Below are positions 17,731 to 25,752 of a stretch of 48,312 bases of DNA, piece after piece. This stretch comes from Omnitrophica bacterium GWA2_41_15. Its GTDB lineage: Bacteria; Omnitrophota; Gorgyraeia; Gorgyraeales; Gorgyraeaceae. The stretch's first letter is position 1. Every line of letters begins with the position of its first letter. The position numbers and the translations under genes were made by a program. Under the pieces are notes generated by a model. The model searched no databases, was not told where the DNA came from, and was given only the letters and a program-made list of their open reading frames with translations. The stretch spans positions 1 to 48,312 of the forward strand of contig CAKKRB010000023.1 of NCBI GenBank assembly GCA_919902485.1, written 5' to 3'.

Positions 17731-18734
17731 GGGACTTCTATCTGGTCAAATACCTTCTTTATAATATCTTCACTCGTCATCTCTTCTGCCTCTGCCTCGT
17801 AAGTAAGAATAACGCGATGCCTTAATATATCCATACCCACTGCCTTTATATCCTCAGGAGTTACATATCCTCTTCTGCGGACAAATGCATGCGCCTTAGA
17901 GGCTATATTAAGGTATATGGATGCTCGGGGAGATGCGCCGTAAGCAATGAAATTCTTTATGTCGAGTTTATACTCTTCCGGAGTGCGGGTTGCATAAATG
18001 ATATTTACTATGTAATCCTTGATCTTTTCATCCATATATATCTCATTTACAACCTCTCTTGCCTTTATGATATCCTGCGGAGAAACAATAGCCCTCACTT
18101 CACTCGGGTTATGGCCTGCCATGCGCTCCATTATTTCTTTCTCTTCTTTTTTATCAGGATAATCAATTTTTATCTTGAGCATGAATCTATCTATCTGCGC
18201 TTCAGGCAGAGGATATGTTCCTTCCTGTTCTATCGGGTTTTGAGTAGCCAGGACTAAAAATGGTTCTTCTAATAGAAACGTGTTTTCTCCAATGGTGACC
18301 TGCCTCTCCTGCATAGCTTCAAGAAGCGCGCTCTGAACCTTTGCAGGGGCCCTGTTGATTTCATCTGCTAATATAAGATTTGAGAAAATCGGGCCTTTTT
18401 TGGTAGTAAATGCCCCATCCTTTGGATTATAAACAAGCGTGCCTATTAAATCTGCTGGTAATAAATCAGGAGTGAATTGAATGCGCTGGAATTTTGTCTG
18501 TATGCATCTGGAAAGTGTTTTAACAGCAAGCGTTTTTGCAAGGCCTGGAACACCTTCTATCAATATATGGCCGTTTGCGAGCAATGCTATTAGGAGCCTG
18601 TCCACAAGATAACGCTGGCCCACTATTACTCTGGATAATTCCTGGGTAATCTGCTGGATAAATAAACCGGACTCTTTTACTTTTTCGCTTATCTGTTTTA
18701 TGTCCTGGCCGTACTTAGGACTAAAATCTGTCAT
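17727..18734 (-). CDS. moxR: MoxR family AAA+ ATPase
   Basis: The 335-residue protein has Walker A GVPGLAKT (61-68), Walker B LILADEINRAP (120-130), the MQERQVTIGE insert and the sensor ATQNPIEQEGTYPLPEAQIDRF typical of MoxR ATPases. These are chaperone-like AAA+ proteins that activate or insert metal in vWA-domain proteins. It stands at the head of the DUF58-bat genes and 11 nt after htpX. Confidence 0.95.
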   Translation of the reverse strand: MTDFSPKYGQDIKQISEKVKESGLFIQQITQELSRVIVGQRYLVDRLLIALLANGHILIEGVPGLAKTLAVKTLSRCIQTKFQRIQFTPDLLPADLIGTLVYNPKDGAFTTKKGPIFSNLILADEINRAPAKVQSALLEAMQERQVTIGENTFLLEEPFLVLATQNPIEQEGTYPLPEAQIDRFMLKIKIDYPDKKEEKEIMERMAGHNPSEVRAIVSPQDIIKAREVVNEIYMDEKIKDYIVNIIYATRTPEEYKLDIKNFIAYGASPRASIYLNIASKAHAFVRRRGYVTPEDIKAVGMDILRHRVILTYEAEAEEMTSEDIIKKVFDQIEVP

Positions 18735-18745
18735 ATATACACCTC

Positions 18746-19588
18746 CTATTGAATTGTCATATTTTCTAATCTCTTTACCCTTTCTCTTATCGGCGGATGT
18801 GTGCTGAAAAGCGCTGCAATAGCATTAGCTCTTAAAGGATTTACAATAAATAGATGCGCCGTAGCCTGATTCGCATCCATAGGATAGACCTTATTCCCTT
18901 TTTCCAATTTCAAAAGCGCATGGCTAAGACCCGTCGGCGTGCCTGCTATTAAAGCGCCTCTCTTGTCAGCAGCGTATTCTCTGGATCTTGATATCGCAAG
19001 CTGTATGAGCATGGCTGCTATGGGAGCAACTATCAGCATAACCAGCATGGCTATAGCATTGCCCTCTCTGTCCCTGTCACTTCTCCCTCCGAATACAGCT
19101 GCCCATCTTGCCATGTTTGCAATCATTGTAATCGCGCCTGCAATCGTAGCTGCTACAGTCATTATCAAAGTATCCCTGTTTTTTATATGTGAAAGTTCAT
19201 GGGCTATCACGCCTTTTAATTCTTCGCGGGCAAGAAGATTCAATATACCCTGTGTCACGCATACCGCGGCATGTTCAGGTGAACGGCCTGTTGCAAAAGC
19301 ATTGGGCGCGTTCTGCGGAGTTATGTATACCTTTGGCATTGGAATTTTCGCAGAATCCGCAAGCTCTTTTACTATATTATAAAGCTCGGGCACCTCATTT
19401 ATATCCGCTTCTTTTGCGCCATACATCTTAAGGATTATCTTATCGCTGAACCAGTATGATGCAATATTCATAACAAAGGCAAATATAAACGCATACAATG
19501 CGCCCTGCTGGCCGCCGAAATAACCTCCTATAAATATAAAAAGCATAGTCAACAAGACCAGCAATACTCCTGTCTTAAAATAATTCAT
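18746..19588 (-). CDS. htpX: HtpX-type membrane zinc metalloprotease
   Basis: The 280-residue M48 peptidase has two N-terminal helices (about 6-22 and 30-48), the zinc motif HELSH (130-134) with catalytic Glu131, a second helical pair (about 140-165, 178-200), and the third zinc ligand in SREYAADKRGA (Glu204). It degrades damaged membrane proteins at the cytoplasmic face. GGAGGTGGGG precedes the ATG. Its place at the head of the moxR-bat genes, 11 nt before moxR, suggests one envelope-stress operon. No clear promoter of its own was found. Confidence 0.93.
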   Translation of the reverse strand: MNYFKTGVLLVLLTMLFIFIGGYFGGQQGALYAFIFAFVMNIASYWFSDKIILKMYGAKEADINEVPELYNIVKELADSAKIPMPKVYITPQNAPNAFATGRSPEHAAVCVTQGILNLLAREELKGVIAHELSHIKNRDTLIMTVAATIAGAITMIANMARWAAVFGGRSDRDREGNAIAMLVMLIVAPIAAMLIQLAISRSREYAADKRGALIAGTPTGLSHALLKLEKGNKVYPMDANQATAHLFIVNPLRANAIAALFSTHPPIRERVKRLENMTIQ

Positions 19589-19617
19589 ACATCCCCACCT
19601 CCGCGGGCAAACAACAT

Positions 19618-19656
19618 AAATGAAGAGAGCCCCAACGCTACAGGGCTCTTCTTCAT
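19618..19656 (-). terminator. Hairpin terminator after the 73-residue membrane protein
   Basis: Arms AAATGAAGAGAGCCC and GGGCTCTTCTTCATTT pair with one bulge around a roughly 10-nt loop, with T-rich sequence on both sides. It lies 22 nt after the stop of the upstream minus-strand gene and before htpX, so it should separate the two transcription units. Confidence 0.65.
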
Positions 19657-19677
19657 TTAATTTTATTCTGTTTTAAC

Positions 19678-19899
19678 CTACTTTTTCTCTTCTTTACTCT
19701 TGGTTTCTTCTTTTTTAGCCTGCATGCAATCCTTTATCTCGCTTACGCCTGCAAAAAGCGCTGCAAGGCCTCCCAGAATCAATATAGCAGGAACAGAACC
19801 TTTTAATAGTATCACAAAGCTATACCACCAGGTTATGAGCCCCCATATGCCCAGAATAATGCTTATTAGTCCGCCAAGCACTGTTATGTATTTTCCCAT
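19678..19899 (-). CDS. Small two-helix membrane protein
   Basis: A 73-residue protein with two hydrophobic helices (about 5-28 and 32-52) and a Lys/Glu-rich cytoplasmic tail. I do not recognise a named family. The ATG is preceded by GGAGG at good spacing and by a TTGACA-17-TATAAG promoter, and the gene is followed by a terminator, so it is a real single-gene unit. Function unknown; the Trp-rich GIWGLITWWYSF stretch suggests an interfacial anchor. Confidence 0.8.
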   Translation of the reverse strand: MGKYITVLGGLISIILGIWGLITWWYSFVILLKGSVPAILILGGLAALFAGVSEIKDCMQAKKEETKSKEEKK

Positions 19900-19936
19900 T
19901 TTTTTCCTCCTTCTTTCTTAATTTTAATTATACTAA

Positions 19937-19965
19937 CTTATAACATTTAAAAGCCGGTTTGTCAA
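19937..19965 (-). promoter_or_regulatory. Promoter of the 73-residue membrane protein gene
   Basis: TTGACA (19965-19960), 17 nt, TATAAG (19942-19937) on the minus strand, about 40 nt upstream of the ATG; a GGAGG site follows in the leader. Confidence 0.6.
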
Positions 19966-19969
19966 TACC

Positions 19970-20548
19970 TTATAAATGCTTGCCAAGCAGATTCCAGGTT
20001 TTCGGTCCTACTACTCCGTCAGGCACAAGGCCTTTGGACTTCTGAAAATCCTTTATTGCCTGCCTGGTCCTTGGCCCCATCTTCCCATCAATCTTGCCAG
20101 GATCAAAGCCCGCATTCTTTAAAGCAGTCTGTATATCTTTCCCGGCAGGCTTGAACTCTGCCTTAGCCCCTGCCTTTTCCTTTGATTCCTTTACCTTCAG
20201 CGCGTAATCCTTTTTAGATTCAAGTATTTCTTTAGCCCTCCTTGAATCCTCCAGCTGGGTCAAAGTGGTTTTATCAATGTAGCCTGTGCTTTTAAGGCCT
20301 ATTGATTCCTGAAATGCCTTTATGGCATCGCGGGTTTCTTTGCCCATCCTGCCGTCAGTATTGCCGGGTTCATAACCTTCGCTTTTAAGTATTACCTGCA
20401 CCTCTTCAACCTTTGGGTTAATTATATCAGTGCTTCCTATAAGCTTTTCCTCTTCCCTCTGGTACTGGACTGATTTGGGCACAATATTGCACCCATAGAA
20501 AGATATCAGAACCAATGCAGCTAAAATAATGTTTTTGCCTATTCTCAT
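19970..20548 (-). CDS. Lipoprotein with two peptidoglycan-binding domains
   Basis: The 192-residue protein has a lipoprotein signal with lipobox SFYG before Cys20. Two PG_binding_1 domains follow (about 45-98 and 132-190), each with the repeating pattern (Q)xxLKxxGYEPGxxDGxMGxxTRxAIKxFQ and VGPKTWNLL. Between them is a Lys/Glu-rich linker (100-130). It is probably anchored in the outer or inner membrane and grips the cell wall. AGGGG precedes the ATG, and a TATAAT box lies about 30 nt upstream. No catalytic domain is present. Confidence 0.88.
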   Translation of the reverse strand: MRIGKNIILAALVLISFYGCNIVPKSVQYQREEEKLIGSTDIINPKVEEVQVILKSEGYEPGNTDGRMGKETRDAIKAFQESIGLKSTGYIDKTTLTQLEDSRRAKEILESKKDYALKVKESKEKAGAKAEFKPAGKDIQTALKNAGFDPGKIDGKMGPRTRQAIKDFQKSKGLVPDGVVGPKTWNLLGKHL

Positions 20549-20613
20549 ATTTATTCCCCTTTTGCCGCTTTTTGGTATTATATCAAAAAATAAATGTAAA
20601 GTGAAGACATTAA

Positions 20614-20622
20614 TGGTAAAAT
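20614..20622 (+). promoter_or_regulatory. Extended -10 element before the YkgJ-DUF2156 gene
   Basis: TGG directly before TAAAAT, then 6 nt, then the ATG. No ribosome-binding site is present. The arrangement equals those before era and the FAD-linked oxidase and suggests a leaderless transcript. Confidence 0.4.
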
Positions 20623-20628
20623 TGTTTT

Positions 20629-21945
20629 ATGCTGAAACAAATAATTCCGAACAATATTTGCCTTTCCTGCGATGTGTGCTGCAGATTCCTGGATAAAAAT
20701 GCAGCACTTAGGCCTCTTTTTCTGCCGCATGAGATAACTTCTAAAATAAAACCGCACCTGGATAAAACATCCAGTGTAGAATTAAAAGAATTTCAGAATA
20801 TGTACACCTGTCCCTTCTTTAATACAAAAAGCAATAAATGCGCCATATATTCAAAAAGGCCTTTTGACTGCCAGCTTTACCCGTTTGCTGTAATGTTTGA
20901 CGAAAAACATGAAAAGGTTGTCCTTGGCATTGATAAAAAATGCCCATTTGCTATAAATCCTGAAAATACGCGACTAATAAAAGAAAACTTCCATTATCTA
21001 GTTGATCTGCTGGAAAAGAAAGAAAATGCCTCCCTGATAGTTAAAAATCCTTCATTCATAAGTAATTTTCAGGGAGAAGTGATTCAATTCTCCTGCCTGG
21101 ATACGCTTACAAAAATGCTTATTAATAATCCTGAAAAAAATGGATTTAAAAAAATCTCCTTAAAGGATAAACCGGTATTTACACCTTTTCCACCCCGTAG
21201 GTGGCCGAAGGCCACCTACGGGGTGGAAAAGTATCCTGACTCAAGCCAGAATTTTATAAATCTCTTTATATGGAAAGACAAAAACCCTGTTTGGTGGAAG
21301 TATACCCATTCTGATCGGCGATCGGAGCCAGGTTCATTAGAAATCCTATTAGAAACAGACTCCGGATATATAGATTTTAATTCCCTCAAAAAATTTCCTG
21401 ATTATATTTATCTCCAAAAAAACCTGGCTGGCCTTATGGGAAACAGGTATAAACACAAAAGGGCGTGCTGTAATTACTTTTCAAAGAATTACAAGTTTGA
21501 ATATCTAGCGTACAAACAGAACATGAAAAAAGACTGCATGAAACTTTTTTCGAAATGGGCTTCTGAAAGAAAAAAGAAATTTCCAGACCTCTATTACCAC
21601 AAACTCCTGGAGGATAGCTTTTCAGCGCATAAACTCGCTATAGAGAATTATAAAGCCCTTGGCCTGATAGGACGTGTTATAAAAATAAGAGACAGGATCT
21701 GCGCCTATACCTTTGGCTTTCCCCTCTCCCTCATTGAGGGAGAGGGAAGGGTGAGGGAGCCTATGTTCTGCGTGCTGCTGGAAGTCTGTGATTTGAAATT
21801 CAAAGGTATCGCGGAATTTATATTCAGGGAATTCTGCAGGGAATTAAGCAGCTACAAATATATCAACACTATGGACGACTCAGGCCTTGAAAACCTGCGC
21901 ATCTCCAAACTCTCCTATCACCCTGATTATCCCCAGCAGATGTGA
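20629..21945 (+). CDS. YkgJ Cys-cluster and DUF2156 fusion protein with three inserted palindromes
   Basis: The 438-residue protein begins with a YkgJ-type zinc/iron-chelating Cys cluster (Cys11, 14, 17, 18, 61, 71, 81, 105; pattern CLSCDVCCRF and RPFDCQLYPF). From about 205 it resembles DUF2156, the GNAT-like domain of phosphatidylglycerol lysyltransferases (YLQKNLAGLMGNRYKHKR, a central HKLAIENYKALGLIGRV, and the end LRISKLSYHP). Three unrelated palindromes are read through in frame: about residues 187-200, 229-235 and 366-377. It may modify a lipid or protein with an acyl or aminoacyl group; substrate unknown. Its 3' end overlaps the convergent helicase gene by 19 nt. Confidence 0.72.
   Translation: MLKQIIPNNICLSCDVCCRFLDKNAALRPLFLPHEITSKIKPHLDKTSSVELKEFQNMYTCPFFNTKSNKCAIYSKRPFDCQLYPFAVMFDEKHEKVVLGIDKKCPFAINPENTRLIKENFHYLVDLLEKKENASLIVKNPSFISNFQGEVIQFSCLDTLTKMLINNPEKNGFKKISLKDKPVFTPFPPRRWPKATYGVEKYPDSSQNFINLFIWKDKNPVWWKYTHSDRRSEPGSLEILLETDSGYIDFNSLKKFPDYIYLQKNLAGLMGNRYKHKRACCNYFSKNYKFEYLAYKQNMKKDCMKLFSKWASERKKKFPDLYYHKLLEDSFSAHKLAIENYKALGLIGRVIKIRDRICAYTFGFPLSLIEGEGRVREPMFCVLLEVCDLKFKGIAEFIFREFCRELSSYKYINTMDDSGLENLRISKLSYHPDYPQQM
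21186..21230. repeat. 45-bp palindrome inside the YkgJ-DUF2156 gene
   Basis: A perfect 21-bp stem (TTTTCCACCCCGTAGGTGGCC and complement, read in two parts: TTTTCCACCCCGT, AGGTGGCC) with loop GAA. It is in frame and translated as PFPPRRWPKATYGVEK between the YkgJ and DUF2156 parts. Confidence 0.95.
21313..21325. repeat. GATCGGCGATCGG unit inside the YkgJ-DUF2156 gene
   Basis: A 13-bp self-complementary-rich unit identical to the arm of the hairpin at 45420-45461. It is translated as DRRSE. It looks like a half or remnant of that element. Confidence 0.6.
21722..21757. repeat. CCCTCTCCCTCA palindrome inside the YkgJ-DUF2156 gene
   Basis: Arms CCCTCTCCCTCA and TGAGGGAGAGGG flank a 1-nt centre, followed by AAGGGTGAGGG. 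It is translated as LSLIEGEGRVRE in a loop of the DUF2156 domain. It resembles the element in era at 37808-37860. Confidence 0.85.
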
Positions 21946-24900
21946 TCGAAATCGCAATTGCCGCATTTATCTTTATCGCGCTCAGGAAGTTTTTCAAAAT
22001 GAAGAGTCTGGATATTTTTCCAGGCATTCTTTATTATATTGACCATTTCATCTACCATTTCTTCTTTTAGCTCTATTTTAAATTCTGTCGGCTCGCCTTG
22101 TTTTATCCCGTATTTTATTAAATCCTTTTGGGCTGGCTCTACAAATACAAGCACTCCATGGTTTACAATCATATTTTTATCCTGCCTGGTTTTGTCTCTT
22201 TCATATAAAAGCTTATAGCACACCAGCTGCCTCAAATAATCGTCGCATTCTTCGCTTTCAAGGCTTTTTGGCTCAAAGATGCCTTTAGCGTGTTTATTCG
22301 GCTGGCCTGTTTTATAATCAACCACTCTGACAAGATTATTTTTCTCGTCTTCCAATTCTAACTTGTCGTATTTCCCGGTAAAGACAATGCCGTCTATATT
22401 TACAGGCATCCTGTTTTCAAGCCCGATTGGTTTTATAGGCTTTTTGGAAATCCTTTCGTAATATTTTTTCAGGCCCTCAAATTGTTCCCTGCATCTTAAT
22501 TCTATAGCCTTCTCAGGCCCCTGGAATTTCAATGCCTCTATAAATCTTTCCTTGAAAAACTGGAAATCAGGAAACCTCTTTGTCTTGATGTATTCCCTGT
22601 ATAAACCTTCCAGCCCTGCGTGCACTGCGTTGCCGAACATAAGGCTTTGTTTTTTCGCAGAAGGAAGCATCAGCGCGTTATCATAAAGAAATTTCCGCCT
22701 GCACCTTAGATAATTATCCAGGCTCGTAGGATTCAAAGGCATATTCTTAATAATGTCAGTCAGAACCTCTTTTGTGCCGATAAAAGGCTCCATAAGGTTT
22801 GTTTTTTCAAGAAAACTTACCAGGATATCCTCTTCTTTTAAATCAGGCATTTTTGATTTTATGCCAAGCCTGTGTAAAAACGCGCTTGAAACCACGCTCT
22901 CGTCAGGGCTCGCGGTAAATATAATATTGCTCCTGGCCCTTGATACAGCTACATAAAAAAGCCTTGTCTCGTCGTAAAACCTTAGCTCCTTTATCCTTTC
23001 TTTATTGTCAACTCTCTCCGCGTTTTTGGCCAGGCCAGGAGGAAGCGGGATCGTATCAGGCCTTGGCTTTATAGGCCAGCTTTTATCCTGTAAACAGAAC
23101 GGGATTATAACACTGTGAAACTCCTGGCCTTTGGAACCATGCGCTGTAAAGATCCTGACCCCATCCTGAGTCATTGTTACAAGCTGGCCTTCCAGCGCCA
23201 TGCCATGCTCATTCCTTGTCCTTATCTCCTCTACAAAATCCTTTAATGTTATGCCTGGTTTTGATATGTCTGAACTCTTTACCATATTTATAAAAGACGA
23301 AAGCGCCCTTAATTCCCTGATTTTCATAACATCATCCTTATCGTATTTCTCCAGGATATATTTATAGATCCCTGCGTCTTCAATATATTCCATCAGGATT
23401 GTATGCGCCGGCTTAAATTGCGAATTCTCTATAAGTTTTTTTATCGTAGCCCCTGCATTTTTCAGGCTCCCTGATAAATCTTCTGAATTCAAGAGTTCCA
23501 GCAATATCTTCGCATCTTCTTTGTTTCTTTTCTTCTTATTTACTCTGGCTATCAGGCCCAATGTATCCTTTAGCGGAATTTTAAAATAATCCGCTATGAG
23601 TATTTTATATAAAACCCTGTCCCTGTCTTCATAATTTTCCGGATCCAGGCTTGCGAGCTCCAGCACATCCAGCATCTGCCTGACCCGCGGTTCAGGCCTC
23701 ATATCCTCTTTGCCGTCAGTTGCATACGGGATGCCTGCCTGTAAAAATTTGTCTATTATCCTCAATATCAAATCTCTCTTCCTGACTAAAATAGCTATAT
23801 TATTGTAAGGGTTTTCTTTTTCTTCCAGGCTAAGGTCTTTTGAAGATTCAATCTGATGTTTGAACTCCTTTACCTTTTTCACAATAAAACCCAGTTCCTC
23901 CGCCTCTTGCGTGAATTCATAGTAGTCTATTGATTTTTTCTTAAAATCCGTTACATTTATAAGCTCTTTATCGCCTGTTCTTTCATTCTCAGGCACCTCT
24001 TTTATTAAGGACCGGGCAAGGCCTATTATCTCTTTTGTTGAGCGGTAATTATTCTTCAAAGATATTATTTCCAAGTTTTTGAATTTCTTTTTAAGCTCCT
24101 TAAAATTACCTACGCTAGCGCCCTGGAACCTGTATATCGACTGGTCATCGTCTCCAACACAGCATACATTAGGATTATCCGGCTTGAGTATGGAAAACAA
24201 TAATTTCAATTGCGCGCCGTTTGTATCCTGGAATTCATCCACCATGAAAAACTGATACTGGTCCTGGTATTTTTTCTTTAAAACCGGCTCGTTGTTAACC
24301 GCGTGGATGGCCATCATAATCATGTCGTCATAATCATATCTGCCCCGTTCGTCAAAAACCTCTTTGTTCCCGCTTGCCTTAAGTTTTTCATACTGGTCAT
24401 AGATAATGGCCAGCGCTTTTATCCTTGGAATATGCTTTTCCTCTATATAAGCGCTGTCCGGCTTTAATGTCTTTACATGTTCCAGGAATTCTTCAGGGCT
24501 CACGCCTTCCCTTTTAAGATCGCTTATCCTTTTTTGTATCTCTCTCTCGTAATTATACGGGGCGTTAAAAGGCCTTATTTCAGAAATACCCTGAGTATGG
24601 TCCAGGATATATTCTATTGCTCTTACCTGCTCTATGTCTTCAATCTGTATCCTCTCCTGGATATAGTTAGCTGCCTCTTCGGAATCCAAAAGGATTGAGT
24701 TTGCAAAACTATGGAATGTCGCGACATATACATCATAGCCTTTAAATCCGATAATCTTTGCAAGGCGCTCTTTCATTGTCTTGGCTGCGGCATTTGTGTA
24801 GGTAAGTATCAGGATATTTTCAGGAAGGGCCTTTTTCTGGCGTATTATATTCGCTGCCCGCACAGAAAGTATCTGCGTCTTGCCTGTACCAGGCCCTGCC

Positions 24901-24986
24901 AGAACCAGCACAGGGCCTTCAATGGTATCTACGGCCTTTTTCTGTTCTATATTTAACTCTTTGTAGAATTTCCCGAAGTTTTCCAT
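21927..24986 (-). CDS. UvrD/PcrA-type helicase fused to a RecB-like Fe-S nuclease
   Basis: The 1019-residue protein joins a superfamily 1A helicase to a PD-(D/E)XK nuclease. Helicase motifs: VLAGPGTGKTQ (Walker A, 28-38), VDEFQDTN (249-256), GDDDQSIYRFQGA (278-290), then IFTAHGSKGQEFHSVIIPF and RLFYVAVSRAR. The nuclease domain has VVDYKTG (888-894). Cys1008, 1011 and 1017 (CGNCDFDHIC) plus an upstream Cys in LRCRRKF match the AddB-type Fe-S staple. It should unwind and trim DNA ends in repair. The frame extends 10 codons upstream to 25016, but that part lies in a palindrome, so the ATG at 24986 is chosen. The palindrome separates it from the flavin reductase gene. Confidence 0.9.
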   Translation of the reverse strand: MENFGKFYKELNIEQKKAVDTIEGPVLVLAGPGTGKTQILSVRAANIIRQKKALPENILILTYTNAAAKTMKERLAKIIGFKGYDVYVATFHSFANSILLDSEEAANYIQERIQIEDIEQVRAIEYILDHTQGISEIRPFNAPYNYEREIQKRISDLKREGVSPEEFLEHVKTLKPDSAYIEEKHIPRIKALAIIYDQYEKLKASGNKEVFDERGRYDYDDMIMMAIHAVNNEPVLKKKYQDQYQFFMVDEFQDTNGAQLKLLFSILKPDNPNVCCVGDDDQSIYRFQGASVGNFKELKKKFKNLEIISLKNNYRSTKEIIGLARSLIKEVPENERTGDKELINVTDFKKKSIDYYEFTQEAEELGFIVKKVKEFKHQIESSKDLSLEEKENPYNNIAILVRKRDLILRIIDKFLQAGIPYATDGKEDMRPEPRVRQMLDVLELASLDPENYEDRDRVLYKILIADYFKIPLKDTLGLIARVNKKKRNKEDAKILLELLNSEDLSGSLKNAGATIKKLIENSQFKPAHTILMEYIEDAGIYKYILEKYDKDDVMKIRELRALSSFINMVKSSDISKPGITLKDFVEEIRTRNEHGMALEGQLVTMTQDGVRIFTAHGSKGQEFHSVIIPFCLQDKSWPIKPRPDTIPLPPGLAKNAERVDNKERIKELRFYDETRLFYVAVSRARSNIIFTASPDESVVSSAFLHRLGIKSKMPDLKEEDILVSFLEKTNLMEPFIGTKEVLTDIIKNMPLNPTSLDNYLRCRRKFLYDNALMLPSAKKQSLMFGNAVHAGLEGLYREYIKTKRFPDFQFFKERFIEALKFQGPEKAIELRCREQFEGLKKYYERISKKPIKPIGLENRMPVNIDGIVFTGKYDKLELEDEKNNLVRVVDYKTGQPNKHAKGIFEPKSLESEECDDYLRQLVCYKLLYERDKTRQDKNMIVNHGVLVFVEPAQKDLIKYGIKQGEPTEFKIELKEEMVDEMVNIIKNAWKNIQTLHFEKLPERDKDKCGNCDFDHICWG

Positions 24987-24998
24987 CTTTATAGTTTC

Positions 24999-25041
24999 CG
25001 TTATTTCACAAAACAAGTCATACTCGTTTTGTGAAATAACG
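24999..25041. repeat. Palindrome of the TTTCACAAAACGAGT family, copy 2
   Basis: A 20-bp stem with one mismatch and loop CAT, in opposite orientation to copies at 13711 and 28954. It lies between the flavin reductase stop and the helicase start. Confidence 0.92.
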
Positions 25042-25047
25042 CCTCTG

Positions 25048-25614
25048 TTAAATTTCTTTGCCTATGGAAAATGCGCGGCCCAAACATTTACCTATGCCAT
25101 GATACGTATAGACTTCAGGGTCATATAAAATAGGCTTTATCTTCTCTATGTCAGGCAGGCCATCTTTTCCAAGCGCATTCTCATCGCACTTCACATCTAA
25201 TATCTCACCTATAAACTGGGTATGCAGGCCTATTTCAATGGTATTAATAACCCTGCATTCTAAAATCAGAGGAAACTCTTTTATATAAGGCGCATCTACA
25301 AGCCCGCTCTTTACAGGAGACAGGCCTGTTTTTAAAAACTTATCTTCGTTTTTACCTGATACTATCCCAAAATAATCAGCCTCTTTAATGTATTTTTCAG
25401 AAGTTACATTGACTGTAAATGCTTTTTTATCCATTATATTTCCGTAGGAATAAGCTGCCTTTCTTAAAGATATGCCCACGCATGGCGGCTTAGAACAGGT
25501 AACCCCTCCCCAGGCAACTGCGCAAGCATTTGCCTTCCCATTTTTATCATATGTTCCTATAATCCACACGGGCGTGGTAAAAACAAGGGCCTTGGCCCCC
25601 AATGATTTTTTCAT
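25048..25614 (-). CDS. Flavin reductase family protein
   Basis: A 188-residue FMN-binding split-barrel protein. Features of the family: VFTTPVWIIGTYDKNGKANACAVAW near the N-terminus, CVGISLRKAAYSYGNIMDKKAFTVNV, and PLILECRVINTIEIGLHTQFIGEILDV. It probably binds FMN and reduces flavin or other acceptors with NAD(P)H. AAGGGG precedes the ATG. It is divergent from the NSS transporter and lies upstream of the helicase, perhaps as one transcript. Confidence 0.85.
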   Translation of the reverse strand: MKKSLGAKALVFTTPVWIIGTYDKNGKANACAVAWGGVTCSKPPCVGISLRKAAYSYGNIMDKKAFTVNVTSEKYIKEADYFGIVSGKNEDKFLKTGLSPVKSGLVDAPYIKEFPLILECRVINTIEIGLHTQFIGEILDVKCDENALGKDGLPDIEKIKPILYDPEVYTYHGIGKCLGRAFSIGKEI

Positions 25615-25640
25615 ATAAACCCCTTTCTCTGTTGCAGCAT

Positions 25641-25669
25641 ATTATAACACTCTTATCCAAAGACGTCTA
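25641..25669 (-). promoter_or_regulatory. Promoter of the flavin reductase gene
   Basis: TAGACG (25669-25664), 17 nt, TATAAT (25646-25641) on the minus strand, 27 nt before the ATG. Confidence 0.45.
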
Positions 25670-25678
25670 CCAGGCTAT

Positions 25679-25707
25679 TTGACATATCCTGGATTATTGA
25701 ATATACT
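25679..25707 (+). promoter_or_regulatory. Promoter of the NSS transporter gene
   Basis: A near-consensus TTGACA (25679-25684), 17 nt, TATACT (25702-25707). Transcription should start around 25714, exactly where the palindrome 25714-25744 begins, so the leader would be almost only a hairpin. Confidence 0.7.
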
Positions 25708-25713
25708 ATTTAT

Positions 25714-25744
25714 TGTAGGGGAGGGTTTTAAACCCTCCCCTACA
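25714..25744. repeat. 31-bp palindrome forming the leader of the NSS transporter gene
   Basis: Identical over 31 bases to the palindrome in nrdJ. It lies between a strong promoter and the ATG at 25753, leaving 8 nt of unpaired leader and no ribosome-binding site. Confidence 0.95.
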
Positions 25745-25752
25745 CAATCTAT

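Noticed and set aside
24987..25016. Longer helicase start at 25016
   Set aside because: It begins inside a palindrome copy, and the added residues do not belong to the family.
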